In this document: in pieces, positions 8,931 to 17,107 of the stretch | Position numbering within the stretch: position 1 is the stretch's first letter | Layout of the letters: the number at the start of each line of letters is the position of its first letter | NCBI RefSeq assembly: GCF_006335145.1 | Contig: NZ_VDMN01000007.1 | Coordinates: 1 to 64,000, forward strand | Length of the DNA: 64,000 nucleotides | From: Aliirhizobium smilacinae | Lineage (GTDB): Bacteria; Pseudomonadota; Alphaproteobacteria; Rhizobiales; Rhizobiaceae | Direction: 5' to 3' | Position numbers and translations under genes: made by a program | Notes under the pieces: generated by a model | The model's input: only the letters and a program-made list of their open reading frames with translations | What the model was told of the DNA's origin: nothing | Databases searched by the model: none

Positions 8931-9110
8931 CCCCTCACTTGCGATTTCTAACACTTAGCTGAAGCTAAGATGTTTAAATCGCTTTCTCTCCCACAAGGGG
9001 AGAGATGCCGGGGGGGCACCCTGTGTGCTTTACCTCTCCCCTTGTGGGAGAGGTTACAAAATAAAGATCTTAGCCGAAGGCTAAGTCTTAGATTTTGTTG
9101 GTGAGGGGAT
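8931..9110. repeat. Nested palindromic intergenic repeat element (MITE/RIME-like)
   Basis: Outer arms form an imperfect inverted repeat: CCCCTCACTTGCGATTTCTA... at 8931-8975 against the complement of 9064-9108. Each arm holds its own small palindrome (CTTAGCTGAAGCTAAG; CTTAGCCGAAGGCTAAG on the complementary reading). The centre has two inverted copies of CTCTCCCACAAGGGGAGAG (8986-9004 and 9034-9052). The element fills the gap between two convergent genes. The structure resembles rhizobial intergenic mosaic elements. It has no ORF, so any movement would need a transposase in trans. Confidence 0.75.
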
Positions 9111-9129
9111 TTTCCTGCAGTCCATATAT

Positions 9130-9507
9130 TCACGCAGCCTGCGACGCAGCTCCGGCAAGCGCCCTTGCCACCGCCTTGCGGATATCCGGCAATGCAAACG
9201 GCTTCGGCACGACATCGACGATCTTCGAGGCGAGATCATCGGCGCGTTCCCGCTGCTCGGCATAACCGGTCATCAGCAGGATCTTCATCTCGGGAAAGCG
9301 GGCGGCGGCCTGGTGGGCGAGTTCGATCCCGTCCATGACCGGCATGCGGATGTCAGACAGAAGCAGATCGAACGAGCCTTCGTCGAGTCTTTCCAGTCCC
9401 TCGGCACCATCACCGGCTTCAAAGGTCTCATGACCGTCGAGACGCAATGCGCGTGCGACGAAGCGGCGGAGAGATTCCTCATCCTCGGTAATCAGGATTC
9501 TGGCCAT
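9130..9507 (-). CDS. Single-domain response regulator, CpdR-like
   Basis: This 125-residue stand-alone receiver has no output domain. The acidic pocket is TEDEE (residues 7-11), the phosphoacceptor is D52 in LLLSDIRMP, and the switch residues are T80 (LMTGYAE) and K102 (VPKPF). It resembles CpdR, which in alphaproteobacteria controls ClpXP localisation and cell-cycle proteolysis, but I cannot exclude another single-domain regulator. I chose the ATG at 9507 because family members start MARIL/MAKIL; longer N-terminal extensions have no domain character. It is downstream of hpt on the same strand, 150 bases away. Confidence 0.8.
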   Translation of the reverse strand: MARILITEDEESLRRFVARALRLDGHETFEAGDGAEGLERLDEGSFDLLLSDIRMPVMDGIELAHQAAARFPEMKILLMTGYAEQRERADDLASKIVDVVPKPFALPDIRKAVARALAGAASQAA

Positions 9508-9657
9508 AGCGATCATCGCTCCCTGTGTTTCAATTCGGGAGCAAATGACCAGACTTTCCTTTTCGAGGAGTAAACGACACCCCCCTCGAGGGTTTGGATG
9601 GTTAACGCCTTGCGACCGCCAGGGTGCGAATTCCTGCACCCTGATGGTCATCCGGCG

Positions 9658-10200
9658 TCAGGCATCACCGGTGACGACGCCGACGAAAGGCAGTTCGCGG
9701 AAGGCGTAAGCGGCATCCATACCGTAACCGACGACGAAATAGTCGGGGCATTCGAAACCGACATAATCGGCTTCCAGTTCTTCCTTGCGCTTGACGCTTT
9801 TGTCGAGCAGCACGGCGATCGTGACGTTGCGTGCGCCGCGCTCATAGAGCAGTTCCTTGGCGAATTTCAGCGTGCGGCCGGATTCGAGAATGTCGTCGAT
9901 GAGAAGCACATCGCGGCCATGCACGTCGCTGTCGATATCTTTCACGATGCGAACACCCTGCGACACCGTGCCTGTGCCGTAGCTCGACAGGGTGATGAAC
10001 TCGACTTCCGGGGCAAGGCCCGTCTCATGCAGCGAGCGCAACAGGTCGGCTGCGAAAATGAACGAGCCCTTGAGGATCGCGATGACCAGCAGATCCTTGG
10101 TGGGACCGGTTGCGATCTCGGCGGCGATGGCGTGATTGCGCTCCGCAATCTGCTCGGCGGTGAATAGCGGTTCGATCTGCTTGCCGCGCACGACTGGCAT
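9658..10200 (-). CDS. hpt: Hypoxanthine phosphoribosyltransferase
   Basis: This 180-residue purine salvage enzyme transfers phosphoribose from PRPP to hypoxanthine or guanine. The PRPP-binding signature is VLLIDDILESGRTL, preceded by the LKGSFIFAADL loop and the SSYGTGTVSQGV flexible loop. The start ATG at 10200 has AGGAG about 6 bases upstream. Length and motifs are full, so I consider it intact. The CpdR-like gene follows on the same strand. Confidence 0.94.
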   Translation of the reverse strand: MPVVRGKQIEPLFTAEQIAERNHAIAAEIATGPTKDLLVIAILKGSFIFAADLLRSLHETGLAPEVEFITLSSYGTGTVSQGVRIVKDIDSDVHGRDVLLIDDILESGRTLKFAKELLYERGARNVTIAVLLDKSVKRKEELEADYVGFECPDYFVVGYGMDAAYAFRELPFVGVVTGDA

Positions 10201-10266
10201 GAGGCTCTCCTGCGTGTCTTATCAAAGATAGCCGCGATAGCACGACAGCCCCTGCGAACGAAAGCG

Positions 10267-10953
10267 CTAGGCGCCGCGCCCGGCCAATGAGAGCCTCAGA
10301 TCGGGAAGTTTTCCACCGGGATGGGGTACGCGGGCCGAAAAGCCGTAGCTTTCGCGGCCACCGATCTGCGAAGCGGCGGTGGAGATCAAGGTGCTGGCAA
10401 CCACGGTTTCGCCCGACATGAGCTCTGCCCGTATCGATGGCATGGCAAGGCGGCCCTCGGTGCGGTTCTCGACGATCCCGTTGATCAGCAGCACCCGCAT
10501 GCCATTGGCGTCCTGCGGGGTCATCGTGACATGGGTGATGTCGATTGCCGGCCCCGGCTCCGCCGATGTCCCGCCGGACAACAGCGAGAAACCGCCGAAC
10601 AACGTGAACACGGTCACGACAACGCTTGCGACCACCGCGACGAAGGCGTCTGGAGACAGACGCAGCAGCTTTTTCTCGATTGCGCCGGCCATGTCGCTGA
10701 TCACTATTCCGCGAGGTGCAGCAGCCGCGGCTTTTCGCGGGCGCCGGTCATTGCCGGCAGCATCCGATGTTTCACGCCTGCGGTTTTGGCCATGGACCGG
10801 CACGAAATGGGCATCCTCAACTTCGCACAGTCGGGGAAATGGCTTGGGGAAACGGATGACCTTACCCTTGTCATGGTGCTGATCATCCTCGGGCGGGAGG
10901 ATGTCGATCATCATATCGTCGCGGGCTTTCCGACGGTCCTGGAAGGTGCTCAT
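10267..10953 (-). CDS. Membrane-anchored hypothetical protein upstream of ftsE
   Basis: This 228-residue protein has a charged cytoplasmic N-terminus of about 100 residues, one transmembrane helix at about 103-126 (AFVAVVASVVVTVFTLFGG) and a periplasmic C-terminal domain with beta character (VLLINGIVENRTEG, GRESYGFSARVP). The C-terminal domain resembles the DUF3426/FxLYD type found in alphaproteobacterial proteins encoded next to ftsE. The N-terminal MJ0042 zinc ribbon that some relatives have is not visible here. GGAGAGGG precedes the ATG. It is divergent from ftsE. Function is unknown. Confidence 0.72.
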   Translation of the reverse strand: MSTFQDRRKARDDMMIDILPPEDDQHHDKGKVIRFPKPFPRLCEVEDAHFVPVHGQNRRRETSDAAGNDRRPRKAAAAAPRGIVISDMAGAIEKKLLRLSPDAFVAVVASVVVTVFTLFGGFSLLSGGTSAEPGPAIDITHVTMTPQDANGMRVLLINGIVENRTEGRLAMPSIRAELMSGETVVASTLISTAASQIGGRESYGFSARVPHPGGKLPDLRLSLAGRGA

Positions 10954-11095
10954 GGTGCCCTCTCCGCTTGACCTCGCCGGATCGACTTGATCCGGGTCGA
11001 AAGGTCTGGCATTGAAACAAACTCTCCCCAGTCGTAAACTGATATGGTTAACGCTTTCCGAATTCGGCCTGAAAATCGCCCTTTTGACTGCTTGA

Positions 11096-11113
11096 TTTAC
11101 CCTTCGTTTACCC
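11096..11113. promoter_or_regulatory. Direct repeat TTTACCC-N4-TTTACCC upstream of ftsE
   Basis: Two identical 7-mers start 11 bases apart (11096 and 11107), about 55-72 bases before the ftsE start. The phasing gives TTAC-N7-TTAC, close to the TTAA-N7-TTAA box of the alphaproteobacterial cell-cycle regulator CtrA. It may be a CtrA-like operator for ftsEX. The assignment is tentative because the fourth base of each half-site differs. Confidence 0.35.
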
Positions 11114-11167
11114 GCGGCGTTAAGAGATAGCCGCTCAAAGCTTCACACAGCCAAGACAAGGTCTCCG

Positions 11168-11827
11168 GTGATCCATTTCGAAAATGTCGGTCTGCGTTAT
11201 GGCATGGGCCCGGAAATTCTCCGGGACATGACGTTCGACATTCCCAAGCGGTCCTTCCAGTTCCTCACCGGCCCGTCCGGCGCCGGAAAGACGACCCTGC
11301 TTCGGCTGCTGTTCATGTCGCTCAATCCCACCCGCGGCATCATCCGCATGTTCGGACGCGATCTGTCGCAAATCCCGCGCGACGAATTCCCAATGCTGCG
11401 CCGCCGCGTCGGCATCGTGTTTCAGGATTTCCGCCTTCTCGACCACCTGACCACCTACGAAAACGTCGCCCTGCCCTTGCGGGTCAGAGGCAAGGACGAG
11501 GCGTCCTATCGCAATGATGTGATCGACCTGTTGAAATGGGTAGGCCTCGGCGAGCGGATCAATGTTCTGCCGGCAATCCTGTCCGGCGGGGAAAAGCAGC
11601 GTGCCGCGATTGCGCGTGCCCTGATGGACCGCCCGGAGATATTGCTGGCAGACGAACCGACAGGCAATGTCGACCCGCCGATGGCCCGCCGCCTGCTGAG
11701 CCTGTTTCTCGAATTGAACCGGTTGGGCACGGCCGTCGTTATCGCCACACACGATCTGGCGCTGATGGACCAAGTCGATGCGCGGCGCATGATCCTGACC
11801 GAAGGACGGCTCGACATCTATGAATGA
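11168..11827 (+). CDS. ftsE: Cell-division ABC transporter ATPase FtsE
   Basis: This 219-residue ATPase pairs with FtsX at the divisome, where the complex activates septal peptidoglycan hydrolases. Walker A is GPSGAGKT (about residues 35-42), the Q-loop is FQDFRLL, the signature is LSGGEKQRAAIARAL and Walker B is ILLADEPTG. The start is a GTG at 11168 with AAGG upstream. It overlaps ftsX by 8 bases, so the two are translated together. Family length is 220-230 residues, so it is complete. Confidence 0.95.
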   Translation: MIHFENVGLRYGMGPEILRDMTFDIPKRSFQFLTGPSGAGKTTLLRLLFMSLNPTRGIIRMFGRDLSQIPRDEFPMLRRRVGIVFQDFRLLDHLTTYENVALPLRVRGKDEASYRNDVIDLLKWVGLGERINVLPAILSGGEKQRAAIARALMDRPEILLADEPTGNVDPPMARRLLSLFLELNRLGTAVVIATHDLALMDQVDARRMILTEGRLDIYE

Positions 11828-12866
11828 GGCAGGCCGGGTGGGGAAGCCTGAACTTCCCAAGGACGAGACCACGAATACCGAGCGTCAGGACAAGTCCCGA
11901 CGGCGCACGGAAATGCGTGTCCGCCCCACTGCCCCGATCCTGCCGCCCGCCAATATCCAGGGCAACGCGCTGATGGTCGTCATCGCGATCATGGCCTTCC
12001 TTGCCTGTCTCACGCTCGGCGCCGTCAGCATGGTGCGCGCCACGGCAGCCGGCTGGCAGAGCCAGATTTCCCGCGAGATCACCATCCAGATCAAACCGGC
12101 CGATGGGCTGGACATGAATGCGGCGCTTGCGAGGGCGCGGGATCTGGCGCTGACATTTGTTGGCACCCGCACGGGCACGATCATGGACGACGCGGCGACG
12201 GCGCGACTTCTCGAACCCTGGCTCGGCTCGGACCTGCAACTAGATGACCTGCCGGTGCCTCGCCTCGTGATCATCACCATCGACGAAAGCAATCCACCAG
12301 ATTTCGACGGGATGCGTGCACTGCTGAAAACGGAAATACCGCAGGCATTTCTGGACGATCACCGCACCTGGGTCGACCGGCTGGTCTCCATGGCCCGCAC
12401 CACCGTCTGGATCGGAACCGGCGTGCTTATCCTAGTCTTCACAGCGATGATCCTGACCGTGATATTCGCCACGCGGGGGGCACTATCGGGCAACCGGCGT
12501 ATCGTCGAGGTGCTGCATTTCGTCGGCGCCGAACGCACCTTCGTCGCAAGGGAATTCCAGAAGCATTTTCTCAAGATCAGCCTGAAAGGCTCCGCGGTCG
12601 GCGGCGTGCTTGCCGCACTGCTTTTCGCAACGGCCAGCCTCTGGCAGTCAAATTCGCGTGCGACACCGGAAAGTGAGCAGGCAATGGCGCTTTTCGGATC
12701 GTTTACGATCGGATGGAGCGGTTACCTCGGTATTTTCGCGACCATGCTGGTCATCGCCCTGCTGACCACCGTGACCGCCCGTTTTACCGTGATGCGGACG
12801 ATCGATGAAATCGACCTCGTGCGTTCCGATCCGTCCCGCTCCGACGGGCTGCCCGCATCAGGATAG
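11820..12866 (+). CDS. ftsX: Cell-division membrane protein FtsX
   Basis: This 348-residue permease-like partner of FtsE has a cytoplasmic N-terminus of about 45 residues and a first membrane helix (ALMVVIAIMAFLACLTLGAV). A periplasmic extracellular loop (EITIQIKPADGLD... to the LVSMARTTV region) is followed by three more helices ending LGIFATMLVIALLTTVTA. This matches the four-helix FtsX fold, in which the large loop contacts hydrolase activators. It starts inside the last codons of ftsE. Confidence 0.93.
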   Translation: MNEAGRVGKPELPKDETTNTERQDKSRRRTEMRVRPTAPILPPANIQGNALMVVIAIMAFLACLTLGAVSMVRATAAGWQSQISREITIQIKPADGLDMNAALARARDLALTFVGTRTGTIMDDAATARLLEPWLGSDLQLDDLPVPRLVIITIDESNPPDFDGMRALLKTEIPQAFLDDHRTWVDRLVSMARTTVWIGTGVLILVFTAMILTVIFATRGALSGNRRIVEVLHFVGAERTFVAREFQKHFLKISLKGSAVGGVLAALLFATASLWQSNSRATPESEQAMALFGSFTIGWSGYLGIFATMLVIALLTTVTARFTVMRTIDEIDLVRSDPSRSDGLPASG

Positions 12867-12933
12867 ATAGTCATATTATTTGGTAATGTTTCGGGGACTA
12901 TCCACCGCCTCAATCTGCGATTAATGACGGATC

Positions 12934-13665
12934 ATGAAATTCGGCAAGAGCAATCGCTGGACGCCTGAAGACCGCCCTCCGGGTCGGCCAGATATCGGGC
13001 TGTTGTCGCGCCAAAGCGCCTTGCGGCGGTTGGCAAGGCGGCTGATCATGCTGGTCTTTATCTGCGCAGCCATTCTCGGCGGCGGTTTTTTGTGGTTTGC
13101 TGATTCGGTCACGTCGCTGCGCGCGCCCGATGGCGTGAAGGCCGATGCCATCGTCGTTCTCACCGGCGGTTATCTTCGCATCGAGCAGGCAGTCGGCCTG
13201 TTGCGTGATGGCGCCGGTCAACGGTTGCTGATCTCGGGCGCCCACCCTTCGACCACCCCGACCCAGATCCGCAAGGCTACCCAGGCATCCGCCGATCTGT
13301 TCAAATGCTGCGTCGATATCGGTTACGATGCGATCGACACGATCGGCAATGCCAACGAAATCACCCGTTGGATCCATGATCACAATTATCGATCCGTGCT
13401 GGTCGTGACCAACAACTACCACATGCTGCGCAGTCTTCACGAGCTACGTCGGGCGGATCCCGCGACCGAATTCATCCCCTACCCGGTCATCAATGCGGAT
13501 CTGACCCGTCGCGCCTGGTTCGCAGAGCCCGACACGTTGCGCACCATGCTGTCAGAATACGTCAAGGTCGTGCTCGCCTCGTTCCGCGACTGGCTGGGCG
13601 TCGCCCGCTGGACCGGGCTTCGGACAGAAGAAGATCCCGCTAAAACTCAAAACTCTTCTCCCTGA
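12934..13665 (+). CDS. YdcF/ElyC/SanA family (DUF218) envelope protein
   Basis: This 243-residue protein has one N-terminal membrane helix (about residues 38-56) and a DUF218 domain. Visible signatures are DAIVVLTGG at the start of the domain, RLLISGAHP, the GNANEI stretch and VLVVTNNYHMLRS. ElyC and SanA of this family act in envelope integrity and undecaprenyl-phosphate/peptidoglycan metabolism; the exact substrate here is unknown. It lies 67 bases after ftsX on the same strand and may share its transcript, with the next acyltransferase gene downstream. Confidence 0.85.
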   Translation: MKFGKSNRWTPEDRPPGRPDIGLLSRQSALRRLARRLIMLVFICAAILGGGFLWFADSVTSLRAPDGVKADAIVVLTGGYLRIEQAVGLLRDGAGQRLLISGAHPSTTPTQIRKATQASADLFKCCVDIGYDAIDTIGNANEITRWIHDHNYRSVLVVTNNYHMLRSLHELRRADPATEFIPYPVINADLTRRAWFAEPDTLRTMLSEYVKVVLASFRDWLGVARWTGLRTEEDPAKTQNSSP

Positions 13666-13735
13666 TCCCCTTTCGAGAACTCTTTTTTCCAGCTGCGATC
13701 TCGTGTAGGCAACGCGTATTCAAGAGGAAGCCCAC

Positions 13736-14527
13736 ATGCTGCTGTTGCGCTCGGTGCTGTTCAACACCGCTTTCTACACCGATCTCATCGTCCGGATGAT
13801 CATCTGTTCGCCCTATTATTTCCTGGTGCCACGCAAGGCCGCCTGGCGGGTTCCGAAAGGATGGGCAAAAGCCGTCAACTGGCTGATGAGCAAGATCGTC
13901 GGGGCGACTTTCGAGATCGAGGGGCTCGAGAACATTCCTGAAGGCGGCTGCATTTTCGCCCCGAAGCACCAATCGGCATGGGATACGTTCGCACTGCTGC
14001 CGCATCAGCGGGATCCGGTCTACATTCTCAAGCGGGAACTGACATGGATCCCGCTGTTCGGCTGGTACATCGCCAAGCAGAAGATGATCCCGGTCAATCG
14101 CGGCGCCCGCGGCAAGGTCATGGTCGAGGTGATGAAACGCGCCCAGCAGGAAATGGCCAATGGCCGCCAGCTGATCATCTATCCGGAAGGAACACGCCGC
14201 GCCCCTGGCGATGAACCGCAATATCGCTACGGCATTGCCCGCATCTATCGCGACATGCAGGTTCCGGTCGTGCCGGTCGTAGCCCATTGGGGACTGTTCT
14301 GGGGCCGCCGCAAGCTGGTGAAATATCCCGGCCACTTCAAGGTCCGCATCCTGCCGGCGATCCAGCCCGGCATGGATCCCGATGCCTTTTACGCCCACCT
14401 GATCAAGACGCTGGAAACGGCAAGCGACCAGCTTCTGATCGAGACCATAGAGGCCAACCCGAACCTGCCTTTGCCGCCGACGGCGGCCAAGCGATTGGCG
14501 GAGTTGCGGGCTCAGCCTGTGGCCTGA
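13736..14527 (+). CDS. plsC: 1-acyl-sn-glycerol-3-phosphate acyltransferase (PlsC family)
   Basis: This 263-residue membrane-bound acyltransferase makes phosphatidic acid from lysophosphatidate, or has a related role such as ornithine-lipid O-acylation. The catalytic HX4D motif is KHQSAWD (H78, D83), and the substrate phosphate-binding motif is IIYPEGTRR. An N-terminal hydrophobic segment anchors it. It follows the YdcF-family gene by 70 bases. Its last 16 bases overlap the end of the convergent chaC-type gene. Rhizobia carry several PlsC homologues, so the precise substrate is uncertain. Confidence 0.9.
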   Translation: MLLLRSVLFNTAFYTDLIVRMIICSPYYFLVPRKAAWRVPKGWAKAVNWLMSKIVGATFEIEGLENIPEGGCIFAPKHQSAWDTFALLPHQRDPVYILKRELTWIPLFGWYIAKQKMIPVNRGARGKVMVEVMKRAQQEMANGRQLIIYPEGTRRAPGDEPQYRYGIARIYRDMQVPVVPVVAHWGLFWGRRKLVKYPGHFKVRILPAIQPGMDPDAFYAHLIKTLETASDQLLIETIEANPNLPLPPTAAKRLAELRAQPVA

Positions 14528-15063
14528 GCCGTTTTCGGCCTGACGGCATCTCCCACCGCCTCCAGCCAGAGGTCACGAATGCCCATCTGCTTCAGCTGGG
14601 CAACGGTGTTGAGCACATAGGCGTCGTTCGGTCCTGACTGGCCGTGCGAGCGCAGCACGACGGCAGCGGCCTCTTCCACGCCGAGACTGCCGGCATATTG
14701 TTCGTGACGGCGGTCGACCACATAGGTTACCGCCTGCACACGCCGCCCGTCCGACAGGCCGATGGGCAGGAAACGCTCCAAATAGACATTGGTGATGAGT
14801 TCCCGCTTGCGCAGATAATCCAGAGCATCGTCCCGGTCCTCATCGGCAACCCTGAACGCCATGCCGCGGCACGATCCGCCCCGGTCGAGACCCATCACGA
14901 GGCCCGGATTTTCCACGGTTCCGCGATGCGCCGTGGACCAGATGCAAAGCGACCGGCGAAACCCGTGAACCCGCGCGGCCTGCCGCTCCGCATAGGGAAA
15001 TCCCGGATTCCACATCAGTGATCCGTAGCCAAAGACCCAAAATTCGTCCATATCGCACGCCAT
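14512..15063 (-). CDS. chaC: ChaC-like gamma-glutamylcyclotransferase
   Basis: This 183-residue enzyme of the ChaC family degrades glutathione to 5-oxoproline and Cys-Gly. The substrate-binding loop FGYGSLMWNPGF is close to the N-terminus and a catalytic glutamate lies in YLRKREL. The AVTYVVDRRH and YVLNTV segments are also family-typical. There is no strong ribosome-binding site; translation could begin at the ATG at 15063 or at 15051. It is convergent with, and overlaps, the plsC-type gene. Confidence 0.88.
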   Translation of the reverse strand: MACDMDEFWVFGYGSLMWNPGFPYAERQAARVHGFRRSLCIWSTAHRGTVENPGLVMGLDRGGSCRGMAFRVADEDRDDALDYLRKRELITNVYLERFLPIGLSDGRRVQAVTYVVDRRHEQYAGSLGVEEAAAVVLRSHGQSGPNDAYVLNTVAQLKQMGIRDLWLEAVGDAVRPKTAQATG

Positions 15064-15103
15064 GCCATCGCTTTAGTTTGCGTCGCACAATTGGGAGAAC
15101 AAG

Positions 15104-16108
15104 ATGGCAGCGTCAAGCCGAACCGGCGTCAGCACCAAATTATGGCTCCTCGCGAGCGCCGTCGTGCTCTTCATAGCGCTCTATACCGCAGGCTGGTTTT
15201 ATGCCGCATCGATGTTGCGGGAAAGAACGCTGCTTCTCCTCGGCAGCCAGACTGATGCCGGCATCACGGCCTCCTGCGAGAATGCCGAATATCGCGGTTA
15301 TCCCTTCCGCATCGGGCTTTTCTGCTCGAAGGTCGATGTGGACGACACCGTCAACGGCATATCGGCGAGCTTCGGGACGCTGCGCTCGGCAGCCCAGGTC
15401 TATAACCCGAGCCATATCGTCTGGGAGCTCGATGCCCCATCCGAAATCCGCACCGGCCATGGCCTGTCCGTCGCCAGCACTTGGGAAAGTCTGCAATCCA
15501 GCCTCGTCACCAAGCTGAAGGGGGTCGAACGCGCCTCCATGGTCATCCAGAAGCCGAAGACGACCATCGCCTCCTCCGCCAGCGGACAGGCTTTCGATAT
15601 TACGGCCGACCAGTCGGAAATCTATCTGCGCCAGAACGGCGAAGACCTCGACGCCGCAATCGAGCTGCAGAATGCGACCACGACCGCCAAGGGCCTGCCG
15701 CAGCTTCTGCCGGCGACCAACACCAGCATCGACGTGACGCTGAAAGGCCGCGCCGGCGTTCTGGATGGAAGCGACAGCAGCGGGCTTGCCCTGCAGGGTT
15801 CCGAAGGCGACCTGCGCGAATTCAAGGCCGACCTCGGACAAGGTCAGGTCCTGACGCTATCAGGCCCGTTCTCCTTCGACGACAGGGGGCGCCTGTCGGG
15901 CAAGCTGAAACTCAGGATCGAGGACATTCCGGCCTGGCAGAACAGCCTGAGCCGCGCATTTCCGGATCTCGAATCGACCATCGGCACAGCGGCGAACATG
16001 CTGCAGGCGCTCGGCGGCGGAGCCAAAGCTTCGCTCGACATCACCATCCGTCGCGGCAAGGTGTTTGCCGGCGGCCTGATCCCGATCGGCGAAATCCCGC
16101 CGATCTAA
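15104..16108 (+). CDS. DUF2125 domain secreted/membrane-anchored protein
   Basis: This 334-residue protein has an N-terminal signal anchor (KLWLLASAVVLFIALYTAGW, residues 12-31) and a long beta-rich extracytoplasmic domain. Recognisable DUF2125 features are SCENAEYRGYPFRIGLFC, with two cysteines, and ISASFGTLRSAAQVY. The C-terminal repeat-like segments recall lipid-transfer or scaffold domains. The function of the family is unknown; it is common in Rhizobiales. Divergent from chaC, with 40 bases between them. Confidence 0.86.
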   Translation: MAASSRTGVSTKLWLLASAVVLFIALYTAGWFYAASMLRERTLLLLGSQTDAGITASCENAEYRGYPFRIGLFCSKVDVDDTVNGISASFGTLRSAAQVYNPSHIVWELDAPSEIRTGHGLSVASTWESLQSSLVTKLKGVERASMVIQKPKTTIASSASGQAFDITADQSEIYLRQNGEDLDAAIELQNATTTAKGLPQLLPATNTSIDVTLKGRAGVLDGSDSSGLALQGSEGDLREFKADLGQGQVLTLSGPFSFDDRGRLSGKLKLRIEDIPAWQNSLSRAFPDLESTIGTAANMLQALGGGAKASLDITIRRGKVFAGGLIPIGEIPPI

Positions 16109-16110
16109 GC

Positions 16111-16160
16111 GATCGCAGCAAAAGTGTGCAGCGGTTTTGCGTCCGCAATCGCGCGAAACA
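16111..16160. repeat. Short interspersed rhizobial intergenic motif
   Basis: The gap between convergent DUF2125 and tyrC genes holds AAAAGTGTGCAGCGGTTTTG followed by CGTCCGCAATCGCGCGAAACAAAA. I recognise near-identical strings as frequent between genes of many rhizobial chromosomes. This is from memory, so confidence is low. Confidence 0.4.
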
Positions 16161-16177
16161 AAATGGCTTCGCTATCT

Positions 16178-17107
16178 TTACTTCTTGGCATCCAGCGAAT
16201 GGCGGCCGAAGTCGGGCGCATCCACATCCTGTCCGGCCTCGACGATCGAACGGCGGATCGTACGGGTGCGGGTAAAGAGTTCGAACAGCTTGTCGCCCTC
16301 GCCCCAGCGGATCGCCCGCTGCAGATAGGCAAGGTCTTCGGAAAACCGCGCCAGCATTTCAAGGATCGCATCCTTGTTATGCAGGCAGATATCGCGCCAC
16401 ATGGTCGGGTCGGATGCGGCCAGTCGGGTGAAATCGCGGAAACCGGAAGCCGAATATTTGATCACTTCCGCGTCCGTCACCGTCTCCAGATCGTCGGCCG
16501 TACCGACGATATTGTAGGCGATGATATGCGGCAGGTGGGAGACGATCGCCAGCACCTTGTCGTGGTGCTGCGGATCCATGTCGTCCACCCGCGAACCGAG
16601 CGCCATCCAGAAGGTTTTCAACCTGTCGAGTGCAACGGGATCGGTATCCGGCAGCGGCGTGAAAATGCACCAGCGGTCACGAAACAGCCCGGCGAAACCG
16701 GCATCCGGCCCCGACTTCTCCGTACCGGCCAACGGATGGCCCGGAATAAAATGCACGTTGTCCGGCATATGCGGCGCCATCTGCGCGATGACGGACGCCT
16801 TTGTCGAACCGACATCGGTGACGATCGCGCCGGGCTTCAGTGAGCCGGCGATCTGCTTCGCAACAGCTTCGGACGCACCGACCGGAACGGAAACGATGAC
16901 GAGATCCGCATCCTTTACGGCATCGGCCGCCGACGCTGTGTACTCGGTGCCGAGTTCGAGTTCTTCCGCGCGCTTGAGCGTTTCCTCGCTGCGCGTCGAC
17001 ACGACAACATGTTTCGCGAGACCAAGCTGCTTGACGTCGCGGGCGATCGACGAGCCGATCAGGCCGATGCCGATCAGCGCGATCCGCTCGAAATGTCCGT
17101 CTGTCAT
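16178..17107 (-). CDS. tyrC: Prephenate/arogenate dehydrogenase
   Basis: This 309-residue NAD(P)-dependent dehydrogenase catalyses the oxidative decarboxylation step to tyrosine. The dinucleotide site GIGLIGSSIARD lies at residues 13-24. The catalytic and substrate region includes GHPLAGTEKSGPDAG, with the conserved histidine, and SHLPHIIAYN. There is no chorismate mutase or ACT domain. Its ATG shares a base with the hisC-type stop (TAATG), so it is the second gene of a coupled aminotransferase-dehydrogenase operon for aromatic amino acids. Confidence 0.93.
   Translation of the reverse strand: MTDGHFERIALIGIGLIGSSIARDVKQLGLAKHVVVSTRSEETLKRAEELELGTEYTASAADAVKDADLVIVSVPVGASEAVAKQIAGSLKPGAIVTDVGSTKASVIAQMAPHMPDNVHFIPGHPLAGTEKSGPDAGFAGLFRDRWCIFTPLPDTDPVALDRLKTFWMALGSRVDDMDPQHHDKVLAIVSHLPHIIAYNIVGTADDLETVTDAEVIKYSASGFRDFTRLAASDPTMWRDICLHNKDAILEMLARFSEDLAYLQRAIRWGEGDKLFELFTRTRTIRRSIVEAGQDVDAPDFGRHSLDAKK

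Noticed and set aside
8970..9060. CRISPR-like repeats
   Set aside because: The repeated strings are inverted copies of one palindrome, not direct repeats with regular unique spacers.
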